From Candidatus Omnitrophota bacterium (GTDB taxonomy: Bacteria > Omnitrophota > Gorgyraeia > JAHIPI01): DNA of 42,229 nt. Below the pieces are notes generated by a model, which worked only from the letters and a program-made list of their open reading frames with translations, was not told where the DNA came from and made no database searches. Positions 1 through 8,800 of the stretch are shown piece after piece. The DNA is taken from the NCBI GenBank assembly GCA_016783745.1, contig JADHVZ010000015.1, positions 1 to 42,229 on the forward strand. The letters are read 5' to 3'. Numbering within the stretch: position 1 is the first letter of the stretch; the number at the start of each line of letters is the position of its first letter. Both the position numbers and the translations under genes were made by a program.

Positions 1-2
1 GC

Positions 3-605
3 ATTAAGATATTTCATGACAGTACGGATTATGAGTATTTTAAGTGTCTTATCTTGAAATATAGCGCGGGTAAAGATGTAAAAATCTACCATTATTGTAT
101 TATCTTTAATCATTATCATTTGCTTTTAGAAATTGCTACACCTGAGGAGCTATCCGGCATAATGGCAAACATAAACAGGCTATATGCTGTTTATCATCAT
201 AAAAAGTACAAAACCAATGGATATTTATGGCAGGGGCGGTTTAAATCACTGCCTATTCAAAAGAATCTATATATGCTAGGCTGCGGTAGATATATTGAGC
301 GTAATCCCGTTGCAAGTAAGATAGCTGCTAAAGCAGAAGAGTATCTTTATAGTAGCGCTCGGTATTATGTGCTAGGGTCACCAGATGATCTAGTATGCGA
401 GGATCCGCTATATGAAGAATTCGGCAGAAGCATTAATGAGCGTAGGGAGGAGTACCGGAAGTTTCTTTTAGACTTTGACTCTGAAGATGAAAAGTTGTAT
501 ACTAATTTTGAGACTCCTATGGGCGATTCTAGCTTTAAGGCCAAGCTTATTAGGCAAAGCGGTCATTATATGCCTAGAAGGAGGGGAATGGCGCAAAGAC
601 GCTAA
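3..605 (+). CDS. REP-associated tyrosine transposase (RAYT), 5' end outside window
   Basis: A Y1/HUH-type single-strand transposase of the TnpA_REP family, which mobilises or processes REP palindromes. The HUH histidines are visible in FNHYHLLLE, followed by GYLWQGRFKS, the tyrosine region RYIERNPVASKI and YLYSSARYY, in the usual family order. The reading frame is open to the window edge (FHDSTDYEYFKCLIL precedes the TTG the track chose), so the true start lies upstream and the track start at 54 is artificial. A REP palindrome follows 44 bases after the stop, as expected for a RAYT and its cognate repeat. A fragment of the C-terminus recurs at 36888-37033. Family assignment is secure; activity is unknown because the N-terminus is not seen. 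Confidence 0.88.
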   Translation: MKIFHDSTDYEYFKCLILKYSAGKDVKIYHYCIIFNHYHLLLEIATPEELSGIMANINRLYAVYHHKKYKTNGYLWQGRFKSLPIQKNLYMLGCGRYIERNPVASKIAAKAEEYLYSSARYYVLGSPDDLVCEDPLYEEFGRSINERREEYRKFLLDFDSEDEKLYTNFETPMGDSSFKAKLIRQSGHYMPRRRGMAQRR

Positions 606-648
606 ACAGCATTAAGTATTCTTCTTGTAATGCATTGATAGCACTCAA

Positions 649-668
649 GTTGCGCAACACGTCTGACG
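649..668. repeat. REP palindrome downstream of the RAYT
   Basis: Here the element reads GTTGCGCAAC followed by ACGTCTGACG. In the opposite orientation it is two adjacent palindromes, CGTC-A-GACG then T and GTTGCGCAAC. The same unit recurs at 2159, 15681, 30961, 37066, 38238, 40358 and 40387, with partial copies near 5560, 38346 and 41654. Its place directly behind the transposase marks it as the likely cognate REP. Confidence 0.85.
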
Positions 669-747
669 GTCCTGATGAGTTGTTAGAACATTTATGGGAA
701 TTACTCCAAAGGCTTTGTATTTAAATAACCTAATAAAAGGATATTAT

Positions 748-1071
748 ATGTTGGATAAAATTTTGGAAGTGAGGTTTAGCGCTTTATGGTATTTATCGAT
801 GATTATTATCATTATCATTGTTACCACCCTCTTATATTTTTTAAAGAAAAAGGCAGTCACCAGCTATAAAAAAATTTCAAAATTGATAATCACTACTTTA
901 TGGGGAGTGATTATAATAATAAGTGTAATAGTAGCTCTTCAATTTCTGGTCATTGGTTTTTCAGCTGACCGAGTGAGTAATTATACAGGCATTGTATTGA
1001 TTATAGGACCGATTACGATAGCCCTCCTTATTAGCTATGCTTTAATGCAAGAAAAACGAAAAAATAAATGA
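748..1071 (+). CDS. Small three-helix membrane protein, unknown function
   Basis: No family recognised. Starting at ATG 748 gives 107 residues. This start has an upstream AAAAGGA about seven bases away, unlike the track start at 694. Three hydrophobic stretches are visible (around residues 11-33, 44-72 and 80-100), joined by a Lys-rich loop, and the protein ends in a basic EKRKNK tail. Its stop overlaps the next ATG in an ATGA arrangement, so it is probably co-translated with the secreted hydrolase downstream. Nothing in it indicates a transporter or enzyme. Confidence 0.6.
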   Translation: MLDKILEVRFSALWYLSMIIIIIIVTTLLYFLKKKAVTSYKKISKLIITTLWGVIIIISVIVALQFLVIGFSADRVSNYTGIVLIIGPITIALLISYALMQEKRKNK

Positions 1072-2135
1072 ACGGTGGAAAGAAGCGTCTGATGCACTTG
1101 TGGTGTCGGAAGGAGTGGTTCCAATTGGTACATTATTTTGACTTAGGCGATAGAATAGTTCGACAGATATTTTTTTGCATAGTACTCTTATGTCTTTTTA
1201 TTTCCATAGGTTGGGCGGACGTAATAAAGATTAGGAATGGAGGAACGGTAAAGGGCGTTATTCAAGAGGAGGGCGATGAAAAAGTAATCATAGCGATTAA
1301 ATTCGGCACGATGACGCTGGCCAAAGACGAGGTCGAATCTATAGAGAGAGCCAGTAAAGAAGAGAATGACACGTTAGCACAGAAATGGGAGAAAGAGAAA
1401 CAAAGAGCTGAGAAATCGCAAGAGTATCTTTATAAAAAAGCAGCAGCAAAAAAGAAGAAATCCAAACCTACTATAACTACTGTAGGCAGATCCCCTGCAA
1501 CTCCTTTCAAAAAAACACAAACGGCAACACAAAAAACTAAGAGACATCCTGGTGCTATAGCCATTGTTAGATGCAGTGATAATGTCCATTCTTACGCCGC
1601 CTGCTTACCGTCGGATCATGGAAAGGAGAGGAAATACCCCGTTCTTTTTTGTTTTGATCCGGGTGGGGATGGCTCTACAGCTGTAAGGAAATTCGCCTTT
1701 GCGGCAGAGAAGTATGGGTGGATCGTAGTCGGCTCCCTTAATGCTAAAAATGGGCCATGGAAGCCTATTCTGGAAGCACAGTCGGCAATGTTGGAGGATA
1801 TAAAGAAAAGGTATAATACCGATCAAAGGAAATATTATGCCGCCGGTTTCTCGGGCGGCGCTCGCATGTCTTATACAATAGCATATGATAATACATCCAA
1901 TTTTAAAGGAGTCATAGCTTGTGGCGCTGGATTTGGACGGGGCCAGATATCGAAAAAAATATCCGTTTATCATTGTGTAGGAAAAACAGACCCTGGTCTT
2001 AATGAAGTTAAAAAGGCGCACGCACAGTTAGAAAAGAAGAGAGTTAATTCTAAATTGAATATATTTTCCGGAGGACATTCTTATCCTCCTGATAATGTTA
2101 TAAGAGAAGCAATCGCTTGGATCGCCTCGCGGTGA
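1068..2135 (+). CDS. Exported alpha/beta hydrolase (PHB-depolymerase/esterase-like) with N-terminal SH3-like and coiled-coil region
   Basis: A serine hydrolase of the alpha/beta fold. The nucleophile elbow is GFSGGARMS (Ser about 262), the acid is probably Asp308 in GKTDPG, and the base is His337 in GGHSYPP. A hydrophobic export segment FFCIVLLCLFISIGWA lies ahead of a small beta-rich segment (DVIKIRNGGTVKG, then KFGTMTLAKDEVESI) and a Lys/Glu-rich coiled coil with an Ala/Lys linker. The ATG at 1068 overlaps the previous stop. An alternative TTG at 1125, preceded by GGAAGGAG, would give a more normal signal-peptide n-region. Substrate cannot be told from sequence; a polyester or acyl-ester esterase is the family expectation. 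A diverged copy of its last 22 codons lies at 2765-2833. Confidence 0.72.
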   Translation: MNGGKKRLMHLWCRKEWFQLVHYFDLGDRIVRQIFFCIVLLCLFISIGWADVIKIRNGGTVKGVIQEEGDEKVIIAIKFGTMTLAKDEVESIERASKEENDTLAQKWEKEKQRAEKSQEYLYKKAAAKKKKSKPTITTVGRSPATPFKKTQTATQKTKRHPGAIAIVRCSDNVHSYAACLPSDHGKERKYPVLFCFDPGGDGSTAVRKFAFAAEKYGWIVVGSLNAKNGPWKPILEAQSAMLEDIKKRYNTDQRKYYAAGFSGGARMSYTIAYDNTSNFKGVIACGAGFGRGQISKKISVYHCVGKTDPGLNEVKKAHAQLEKKRVNSKLNIFSGGHSYPPDNVIREAIAWIASR

Positions 2136-2158
2136 AAGTCACTGCCTTCCCGCCTGAA

Positions 2159-2178
2159 GCGTCAGAGTGTTGCGCAAC
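2159..2178. repeat. REP palindrome
   Basis: GCGTCAGAGTGTTGCGCAAC, a one-base variant of the RAYT-linked REP. It lies 23 bases after the hydrolase stop, and the minus-strand AbiEii relic loses its homology just beside it. Confidence 0.8.
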
Positions 2179-2199
2179 TTGATAGGCATCATTTAATCT

Positions 2200-2326
2200 T
2201 GACATTGAAATCCCAGTCAGAATCCATGATAAGACGTAATTTTTTTCAAGAGTATCTACCGGAATACTTTTTGCCCTATCTGATAATTTGGATTGTAAAA
2301 TAAAAAAGGAGCCTGGACTCAATCAT
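2200..2326 (-). pseudogene. AbiEii-type toxin, 5' fragment with frameshift
   Basis: Reading leftward from an ATG one base after the AbiEi stop: MIESR, then after a one-base shift SFFILQSKLSDRAKSIPVD and TLEKNYVLSWILTGIS. This matches the start of nucleotidyltransferase-type AbiEii toxins, where a D/E-T-hydrophobic-EK-x-YVLSW motif is characteristic. Homology ends near 2205, just before the REP at 2159-2178, so the catalytic GGTA and DID motifs are gone. It follows an AbiEi relic in the normal antitoxin-toxin order. Non-functional. Confidence 0.62.
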
Positions 2327-2327
2327 A

Positions 2328-2701
2328 TTAGGTTGTACCTGTTTTTTCAAATTCCTGAGGACTGATGTTTACGATTAATTTCCATGAATTTTTGTATGTT
2401 TCTTTAGTGTCTAGTAAAGGGTCTAAAACATAATATTTATCGTTGATTTGCGTTTTGAGTTTATTAAGAGATTCAGAGCTTTGTAACTTCAGAATTTCCA
2501 ATATATGGCCAAGGCGTTTAATAACGATATTTTTATTGAATTTTATCGCATAAGCAATAAGCTTGTCATAGTTAATATTTTCTTTTTGCATCCGTATTCC
2601 AGTGGCAATTTCTAAAATACCACCACAATATTTCGGCTGATAAAGGCAATCAATTATAGTTTTCTCAATTTCACTGACTTTTATTTTTTCTGTGTTTGAA
2701 T
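2328..2701 (-). pseudogene. AbiEi-type antitoxin, C-terminal fragment
   Basis: The minus-strand frame encodes KIKVSEIEKTIIDCLYQPKY followed by CGGILEIATGI, the hallmark of the C-terminal domain of type IV antitoxin AbiEi. It then runs to a normal stop just before the AbiEii relic. The N-terminal winged-helix half is missing. The frame upstream of about 2700 reads straight into the 61-bp hairpin repeat, so the track's 204-residue ORF is a chimera of gene, hairpin and unrelated sequence. Relic of a second AbiE locus, distinct in sequence from the intact one at 38522. Confidence 0.72.
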
Positions 2702-2762
2702 AAAAGGGGACAGACACTTTTTGTAGCTTATACGTAGCCTCAAAAAGTGTCTGTCCCCTTTT
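2702..2762. repeat. Long perfect hairpin, GGGGACAGACAC family
   Basis: Arms AAAAGGGGACAGACACTTTT and its complement flank a short loop containing CTTATACG. The complete 61 bases recur identically at 15720-15780, and a related hairpin with a different loop sits at 41671-41722. Followed by TTTTATTT, so it could also terminate transcription. It forms the boundary between the AbiEi relic on the left and a hydrolase 3'-end fragment on the right. Confidence 0.9.
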
Positions 2763-2764
2763 AT

Positions 2765-2833
2765 TTCGGTGGACATTCCTGTACCCCTGATATAGTCCTA
2801 AGAGAAGTTGTCGCTTGGATCGCCTCCAGATAA
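2765..2833 (+). pseudogene. 3'-terminal fragment of an alpha/beta hydrolase paralogue
   Basis: Twenty-two codons, FGGHSCTPDIVL then REVVAWIASR and a stop, align with the last residues of the hydrolase at 1068-2135 (GGHSYPPDNVIREAIAWIASR). The piece keeps the catalytic-His region and stop codon and begins directly at the edge of the hairpin repeat. The about 30 bases after its stop (AAGAGGTTTG and TTTTAGATATTTTAC) recur at 32185-32215. Too short for the ORF track. Confidence 0.72.
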
Positions 2834-2874
2834 GAGGTTTGCTTTTAGATATTTTACACCACCAAAGATTTCCC

Positions 2875-2903
2875 TTGACACCAAATCCATCTTTCATTAT
2901 AAT
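2875..2903 (+). promoter_or_regulatory. Consensus sigma-70 promoter for the MNT/HEPN pair
   Basis: TTGACA, 17-base spacer, TATAAT: a perfect match. The in-frame ATG at 2902 lies inside the -10 box, so translation must start at the later ATG 2923. Confidence 0.85.
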
Positions 2904-2922
2904 GAACAAAGAGGACGATATA

Positions 2923-3489
2923 ATGAAAGATACAAAAATCAAAAAACACCTATATCATCAAAAACCATTAAAAATGCTTTCTTTCCTTTCTACCCACCCG
3001 GGCGAGGTGTTTTCTGCTGATGAGATATCCAAAGCTGCTAAATGTAGTAAGGGGGCGACCAATCAAATATTGAGACTACTTTTAGAGTTGGATATCTTAT
3101 CCAGAGAAAGAAAGGGCAATCTATTTCTATATAAACTTAGCGCCGATAACCTCCTCTTAAAGCAGTTCAAGATATTTGAAAACTTACTAGGCCTTCAAGG
3201 TTTAGTTAGAGAAATTCAAAAATATTGTTATGAGATTGTTCTTTTTGGATCTCGCGCAGATGGGTCTAATGCTACAAAGAGTGACATAGATTTATTCATT
3301 CGCACAGAGTATAAAAGAGAGGTAAGAAAAATTATCTCAAAATATGAGACTGTCGATGTGAAATATCAGGTTGTTATCCAGGATCCCTTAGAATCTGTCT
3401 CGTCAGAGAAAGAAGATAGTATCTTTCATAGACAGGTAAAAAAGGGGATAACCCTTTGGAGGGGAAAGCCAGCTCATGAAGAAATATAA
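2923..3489 (+). CDS. wHTH-nucleotidyltransferase (MNT-type antitoxin)
   Basis: A winged-helix DNA-binding half (about residues 10-75, FLSTHPGEVFSADEIS, LLELDILSRERKGN) is fused to a minimal nucleotidyltransferase domain with VLFGSRADGSNATKSDIDLF (GSxxxG and SDIDL, the metal-binding motif). In MNT/HEPN modules the MNT protein adenylylates and neutralises the HEPN RNase. The start at 2923 is chosen because it is the first ATG downstream of the promoter and has GAGGA seven bases upstream. The gene overlaps the frameshifted HEPN gene by 14 bases. The wHTH suggests autoregulation. Confidence 0.85.
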   Translation: MKDTKIKKHLYHQKPLKMLSFLSTHPGEVFSADEISKAAKCSKGATNQILRLLLELDILSRERKGNLFLYKLSADNLLLKQFKIFENLLGLQGLVREIQKYCYEIVLFGSRADGSNATKSDIDLFIRTEYKREVRKIISKYETVDVKYQVVIQDPLESVSSEKEDSIFHRQVKKGITLWRGKPAHEEI

Positions 3490-3786
3490 TATCCAGGAAG
3501 CACTCAAGAAGAGAAGAATCATTCCTTCGCCTCAAGGGCACTTCTTTTTAGAAAAAGCTACCGAGAAAAAAGCCATATTCAGCTTGCATTTGCCATTAAG
3601 GCTTTCTATGTTGATGAAGGATTGCTCCCTCAAGAATATTATGATAATTTTATTCAAGCATTGGATCTTCGAGAGATGGCAGATTATAAAAGTAAATTTT
3701 CAAGACAGGGCGCAGAGAGAAATATTCAAGCCGCAGAAGTTGCTATTAAATTAGCAGAAAAACTCCTAAAAAACAAAAAGTCATAA
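3476..3786 (+). pseudogene. HEPN-domain toxin, frameshifted
   Basis: The opening frame gives MKKYNIQEALKKRRIIPSPQ, a good HEPN N-terminus. After about base 3540 the meaningful sequence moves to the next frame: LLFRKSYREKSHIQLAFAIK, AFYVDEGLLPQEYYDNF, ADYKSKFSRQGAERNI, ending AEKLLKNKKS at 3786. One missing base in the CAAGGGCAC region accounts for it. The track ORF (3476-3754) is therefore half artefact. The partner MNT gene is intact, so the pair keeps its antitoxin and has lost its RNase, unless the shift is a sequencing error. Confidence 0.75.
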
Positions 3787-3909
3787 GTCGGAGAATCCCC
3801 TCTGAACGTCGCAAAAGTTCAAAGTCCCCTCTTCCCTCTCCGACGAGCTCGGGCGCTCTCCACCCCCTCCAATGTCGCAAAAGTGTTACTTTTGCGACGG
3901 ATTTTGGGA

Positions 3910-4075
3910 GGGATCCAGTTTTTAAGCCAACTGGTTTATCAAGATGAGTATAAGCGCCCAATTTCTTTGCTTCCGATATAGTTTTTTTAGTTCCGTACCC
4001 AGTCAATATGATGACGGCTGTATTTTTATGAAGCTTTTAATAGTCTCAAGGATCTTCAATCCGAGCATACGATAT
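3910..4075 (-). pseudogene. Response-regulator receiver (REC) domain relic
   Basis: On the minus strand, RMLGLKILETIKSF followed after a one-base shift by AVIILTGYGTKKTISEAK and KLGAYTHLDKPVGLK reproduces the second half of a CheY-like receiver domain (the hydrophobic strand with T/S, G-A-x-x-x-L-x-KP with the conserved Lys). The phosphoacceptor half and any output domain are missing. Its upstream edge meets the left end of the IS element at 4089, which may have cut it. Confidence 0.62.
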
Positions 4076-4178
4076 AGGGAGGATGTTTTGTTTAGAATCT
4101 TAGTTAAGTTTCTAGGCTTAAGATTTTGTTAAGGTTCCGGGTCTCCTGAGGTATAATAAGATCGGAAAGGAGGTCCCC

Positions 4179-4565
4179 ATGGAACCGAGAAAATGTTACC
4201 GAAAAATCAATGACCCAAAAGAGCGTTTAAGGATCGTTCTCGCAAGCCTTCAGCCAGGCGTCAATAAATCAGAGCTGTGCCGCCAAGAGGGTATATACCT
4301 TCAGCAGCTCGTTCACTGGACCCAGGAGGCCCTTAAAGGCGCTGAAAACAACCTAAAACGGCAGCCCAGGAAAGCCAGGGAGCGCGACTTGGAAAAAGAG
4401 TACCTTAAACGGGAAAACGACCATCTCAAAGAACTATTGCTCGAACACACCAAGGAGATCTCTGTCTTAAAAAAAACACGAGTACATAATGAAATACCAG
4501 GGCAAATTACCTATGCGCTTTACTCCGGAAGAAAAATTGGATATTATCCAGCTTGGTCGTTATAG
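4179..4565 (+). CDS. IS3-like transposase OrfA (HTH plus leucine zipper)
   Basis: A DNA-binding accessory protein of 128 residues. A helix-turn-helix of the IS3/IS911 OrfA type lies around residues 14-60 (KERLRIVLASLQPG, SELCRQEGIYLQQLVHW), followed by a heptad-like segment (EKEYLKRENDHLKELLLEH) suited to multimerisation. The start has a near-ideal GAAAGGAGG. A run of eight A at 4469-4476 precedes the overlap with orfB. OrfB lies in the +1 frame, not the -1 frame usual for IS3, so the C-terminal 27 residues after the A-run may be replaced if slippage produces a fusion. Confidence 0.82.
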   Translation: MEPRKCYRKINDPKERLRIVLASLQPGVNKSELCRQEGIYLQQLVHWTQEALKGAENNLKRQPRKARERDLEKEYLKRENDHLKELLLEHTKEISVLKKTRVHNEIPGQITYALYSGRKIGYYPAWSL

Positions 4566-5526
4566 CGGCCTGGGCTTTGAAAAGACCTTGAGTCTTTTTG
4601 GCATCAAGCCATACAGGGTGTGGCGCTGGATACGTAATATAGAACGAAAAGGCTTTGCCGGCTTAATAGACCAGCCGCCTATTCCCAAGTCGTCACCGCA
4701 TAAACATCTTGATGATGAAAAGGCACTTGTCCTTGAAAAGGCAAATACCTATACCCATTTGAATCACAGGAAGCTTGCCCATCAGATATTCCGTGATGAG
4801 GGTGTTTTTGTATCCGAATCCCTCGTATATCGTGTTCTCAAAGAGCATAACCTTATTCAACCTAAACCGATTCTCAGAATAGAGGCCGCGGATAGCTGGA
4901 AAACCCAGCCAGAGGCGCCTAATCAGATATGGCACATCGATATCTCTTATATCCCCTGCGGTCTCAATGATAAAGGCAACGTGATCTTCTGGTACTTGGT
5001 CGTAGTATTAGATGGCTATTCACGGTTTGTGCTTGCATGGGATCTCTTTCCTGATATGACCAAGGAAAGGTGTTTCGATGTCGCGGATCAAGCCGTTTTC
5101 CTTGCACAATTGCCACCTGACAAACGACCCAGACTTGTAAGCGACAACGGCAAGCAGTTCAGAGCAAGAAAATCTCGAGAATTTTTCAAAGAGCTGCTGA
5201 ATATCCAGCAGATATTCACAAGTACTCATCATCCAGAAACTAACGGTAAAATAGAACGCCTCTTTGAGAGCGCCAAATATGAAGCTCTTTATCGTAATGA
5301 TTACTGTTCCATGGCAGAGGCGAAAAAGATTCTTCTTACCTTCTTTGACTATTACAACAATCACAGGCTTCATCAGTCCCTTGGCTATCGAACACCCAGA
5401 GAGGCCTATTATGGCTTAAACCGGGACTATGACCAAAAACGACAAAGAGCAAAGTCGGAAAAACTGAAGCAAAGAAAACAATATTGGGCTAAATCAGGGG
5501 ATCTTTTAACAATATCAAAGAGCTAG
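4489..5526 (+). CDS. IS transposase OrfB, rve/DDE integrase
   Basis: 345 residues: an N-terminal HTH (RFTPEEKLDIIQLGRYSGLG, YRVWRWIRNIERKG), an HTH_21-like linker (HLNHRKLAHQIFRDEGV) and an RNase-H-fold catalytic core. The triad is Asp in WHIDISYI, Asp in LVSDNGKQF and Glu in HPETNGKIERLFE, followed by the usual YNNHRLHQSLGYRTPREAYY. The frame is intact and of normal length. It may be translated independently from ATG 4489 (weak RBS) or as an OrfAB fusion by slippage on the A8 run. Confidence 0.87.
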   Translation: MKYQGKLPMRFTPEEKLDIIQLGRYSGLGFEKTLSLFGIKPYRVWRWIRNIERKGFAGLIDQPPIPKSSPHKHLDDEKALVLEKANTYTHLNHRKLAHQIFRDEGVFVSESLVYRVLKEHNLIQPKPILRIEAADSWKTQPEAPNQIWHIDISYIPCGLNDKGNVIFWYLVVVLDGYSRFVLAWDLFPDMTKERCFDVADQAVFLAQLPPDKRPRLVSDNGKQFRARKSREFFKELLNIQQIFTSTHHPETNGKIERLFESAKYEALYRNDYCSMAEAKKILLTFFDYYNNHRLHQSLGYRTPREAYYGLNRDYDQKRQRAKSEKLKQRKQYWAKSGDLLTISKS

Positions 5527-5685
5527 AAACTTAATTTTGTCTTGACACAGGACATTCCGCAAAGCGTCTGACATTTCAATATGTAAGCAATAAATCGTTA
5601 GATCTTCGTCTTTTTGACGTCTATTTAGATGGTGAGGTATATAAAAAGTACGAAAATGTTAGCAAAATAGAAAGCTATTTGGTGC

Positions 5686-5714
5686 TTGACAGGCGCACGT
5701 TATTATTATAAAAT
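5686..5714 (+). promoter_or_regulatory. Sigma-70 promoter of the polysaccharide operon
   Basis: TTGACA, 17-base spacer, TAAAAT, leaving a leader of about 100 bases before the ATG at 5821, which has AAGGAG just upstream. The track ORF 5715-5909 lies in this leader and overlaps the gene out of frame; nothing suggests it is translated. Confidence 0.7.
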
Positions 5715-5820
5715 ATGAAGCTATCCCTTACATATCACTTACACTATCGACTTCTACGAGAGGTAGGTAAAGCCCCTGTTCTTTCCGATCTACTTTACCT
5801 CAAAAAAAGGAGCCATTGTT

Positions 5821-8800
5821 ATGAAATCACTAAACAGGTTTATTGCCATAATAGGCGTTTCGCTAATAGCCGTATTTTCCGCGCTCAATTGCGTAAATGC
5901 TGCCACTGACATGATCGACAATTATAATGACAGCGATACCTTCAATAACACACTCGGTTATCCGACCTACACGATCCCTTCAGATACTACTGAGACCGAT
6001 CCATATCTCTTTGAGAACTACGATGACGGTCTTCTTTACCCTAATTATCGGGGTTGGTGGGAGGGATCAGCCGGTATTTCACCTCACGCCGAAGTGGCGA
6101 GCCCTACATACAACGGAACCAACGTGCGGCTCTTTACCTGGAGTACCGACACAGCATATTATGCATCAAACCTTTCAAACAGTGGTACGGTAAATCTTTC
6201 CGACAAGACCGCTATTCTATTCGCGATCAAAGGCGCTGCCGGAGGAGAGGACGTCACTATCCGCCTGCAGGATATGAGCAATTATTCGGAAATAGATATT
6301 ACCGGCATTACCACTGACTGGCAGGTTATGCGTGTCTTTTTAAGCGGATTTGGTGGTGTTGACCTTTCGGCATTGAGGGCTGTCGGATTTCAATTTGACG
6401 GTGCCGGCACTGTGTATGTAGATGAGATTAGATTCAGTGTTGTAGCGGTTCCGGAGATACGGCTCCATAATTACAGCCGATGGGAAGTAAAGCCGAATAA
6501 GGCTAGGAAGATAACCTTTGCTGCGCCCACAACGCCGCCGGGGGTTTTTACTTCGGAATTGGCACCCGCCGCAAGTTATTATGATGCGGGCGCATACAGC
6601 AATCTTTCATTCCGCGTAAAGGGAGAACTGGGGGGCGAGTCTTTTGATGTCGAGCTGCAATATGGATCGGGCCCTTCATCCGCAAGCCTTCCTGTCACGG
6701 ATTATGTAACGATCAACAATCAGTGGCAGCAGGTAAATATACCTCTTTCCGATTTTTCAGGACTGAGTACATCGCAGCTTGTCTCTCTGCGCCTTGAATT
6801 TGATTCATTCTTTATCTCTAACGGCGATATTGTCTACATCGATAATGTACAGTTTTCAGATGGATCAGCTAAACCCCAGAGTACGGGAGATGTGCGGGTG
6901 GACTATGCGAACAACACGTTGCAGGTGAGAGATGGCGTCGTATATAGGGACTATATAGTAAAGGGCCTCGGATACCAGGCGATTCCCGTCGGACAGGATG
7001 TCCTCTATTTCCTGGAAGACAGATTAAGTTGGCCTGCTGTTCCCGGGGAGCCAAAGACCCGCGGAGAGCTGCTTGCCGAATTGTGCGACCGCAATTTTCC
7101 CATGCTGAGGCTTATGGGAGCCAATACCATCCGCACGTGGGGCGATCCATCCACCGTGTTTATGCAGAAAGCGGCAGAACACGGCCTTAGGGTGATGGTG
7201 TCATTCTATATCAATAAGGATGACAGTTTTGTGCCCGGATCAGGCGACCGCACAAGAATCGAGAACGACTTCCGCAATATGGTAATAAAATACCGTGATC
7301 ACGACTGGGGAGCCTATAGCGACCCGACGCTGACATGGATACTCGGCAACGAAGTGAATTTCCATTTCAGCTCGTCTACTCCTGTAACAACTATTCAAAA
7401 CTACTATGATCTGCTCAATACTCTGGGTGAGATCGCCTATACGGAAGAGGGGGCGGACTACCATCCTGTGATGCCGGTAAATTACGATATTTTCCACATA
7501 GGTGTCGATGAATTTGCGACTGACGATCTACAGCTCGATTATATTGATCTTTGGGGCAGTAATATATACGCTATGGAATTTGAGGACCATGCATGGCTCG
7601 GGGAAGCCGGAAGGAACATGTTCAATGTTTATAATGAAAAGAGCTCCAAGCCGTTGATAGTCACCGAGTACGGAACGGACGCGTTTTTTGCACTGGGAAC
7701 GCCTCCGGCATCCACGACTCTCGGCTATGAAGATGAGGTCACTCAGGCCGCGTGGGTGAAGAATAATTTTCTGGATATGGCCTCATATAACAGCATAGTG
7801 CTTGCGGGAACAGTTTTTGAATATGTGGATGAATGGTGGAAATCCGGAGGACTCACCGTCCACGATACTATCGGTTATTATTGGGCACCGCCGCTTGCGG
7901 GGGAGCCGCATGATCACCCTGATATGTATTCGAATGAAGAGTTTTACGGTGTTATGCAGATAGCTCCCGATGGAGCATGGAGCGTGCCCGATGGCCTTGA
8001 CGATATCAAGGAGAGGCAGATCTTTACTACGCTTCTTGAGATATACCGCGGTGATGAAGCGATATGGCTGGAGGAGTATTCGGTGCGTGACCATGAAGTG
8101 GGAATAAATAACGACGGTTACTTCAACCCGGATGAGACCGTCTATATCAAGATCAAATTGAAGAATCGCTCGGCGAGCGATTTTGATGTAACGGCGCGGT
8201 TGAAATTTTTCAATCCGGATCCCCTCTATACCGATCCATACGTATTTATTCAGCCGTATGATACGGGCGCAGCCGGCGAGATCGACTTTGGCACTATTAA
8301 CAGCGGCGATACGGTAGAAGGGCTTTTCAAGGTCTCCTCGGACTTCTCATTGTTCCCTGACAACCCCATCAATTACTCCGTCGATTTTAAAGTGGAGGTG
8401 ACATCCGTCGACTATTACGATCCTGATATTGTCCATGTGGGCGATTTCAGGCTTCCTGTGGATGTTGTTCCTACTATCTATACATCTATAGATGAACGCA
8501 ACATCGGGGTATCCGCGGTTAATTCAGCGAAGTTGAGCTACAGCAAGAACGGTTACGTCTATATGGCGTGGGAAGAAGAGAGTTTGGGCACAAAAGAGAT
8601 ATATTTCGCGAGTTCAAATGATTTCGGGCAGACCTGGGGCACGCCGAAGCGCGTCAATGAAAATACCGGTTTTGATGCGGAAAATCCGCAGATCACATGC
8701 GATGATTCGGGCAGGGTGTATATTGTCTGGGAAGATGCGCGTAACGGCGGTAAAAGCATCTATATGAATCGTACGATAGATCACGGCCAGACATGGTTTC

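Larger units (their letters stand above)
4089..5549 (+). mobile_element. IS3-like insertion sequence with orfA/orfB
   Basis: Two transposase frames lie between imperfect terminal inverted repeats of about 27 bases. Left TGTTTAG...TTAAGTTTCTAG and right (complement) TGTGTCA...TTAAGTTTCTAG share a perfect 12-base inner block, and both ends begin TG. The orfB stop codon falls inside the right repeat. No convincing target-site duplication was seen, so the insertion may be old or the ends slightly misplaced. Confidence 0.68.

Noticed and set aside
2328-2942. 204-residue minus-strand ORF as an intact antitoxin
   Set aside because: Its N-terminal 80 residues are the hairpin, the hydrolase fragment and the MNT promoter read backwards.
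3746-4006. 86-residue minus-strand ORF as a gene
   Set aside because: Only its first 30 or so residues are receiver-like; the rest reads through unrelated sequence, so it is a relic.
5589-5712. Protein-like frame (NKSLDLRLFDVYLDGEVYKK) after the IS
   Set aside because: About 40 codons, no start, no family recognised, and it overlaps the promoter of the next gene; possibly a gene tail but unsupported.
5715-5909. 64-residue track ORF in the leader of the giant gene
   Set aside because: Overlaps the signal-peptide coding region out of frame and has no ribosome-binding site.
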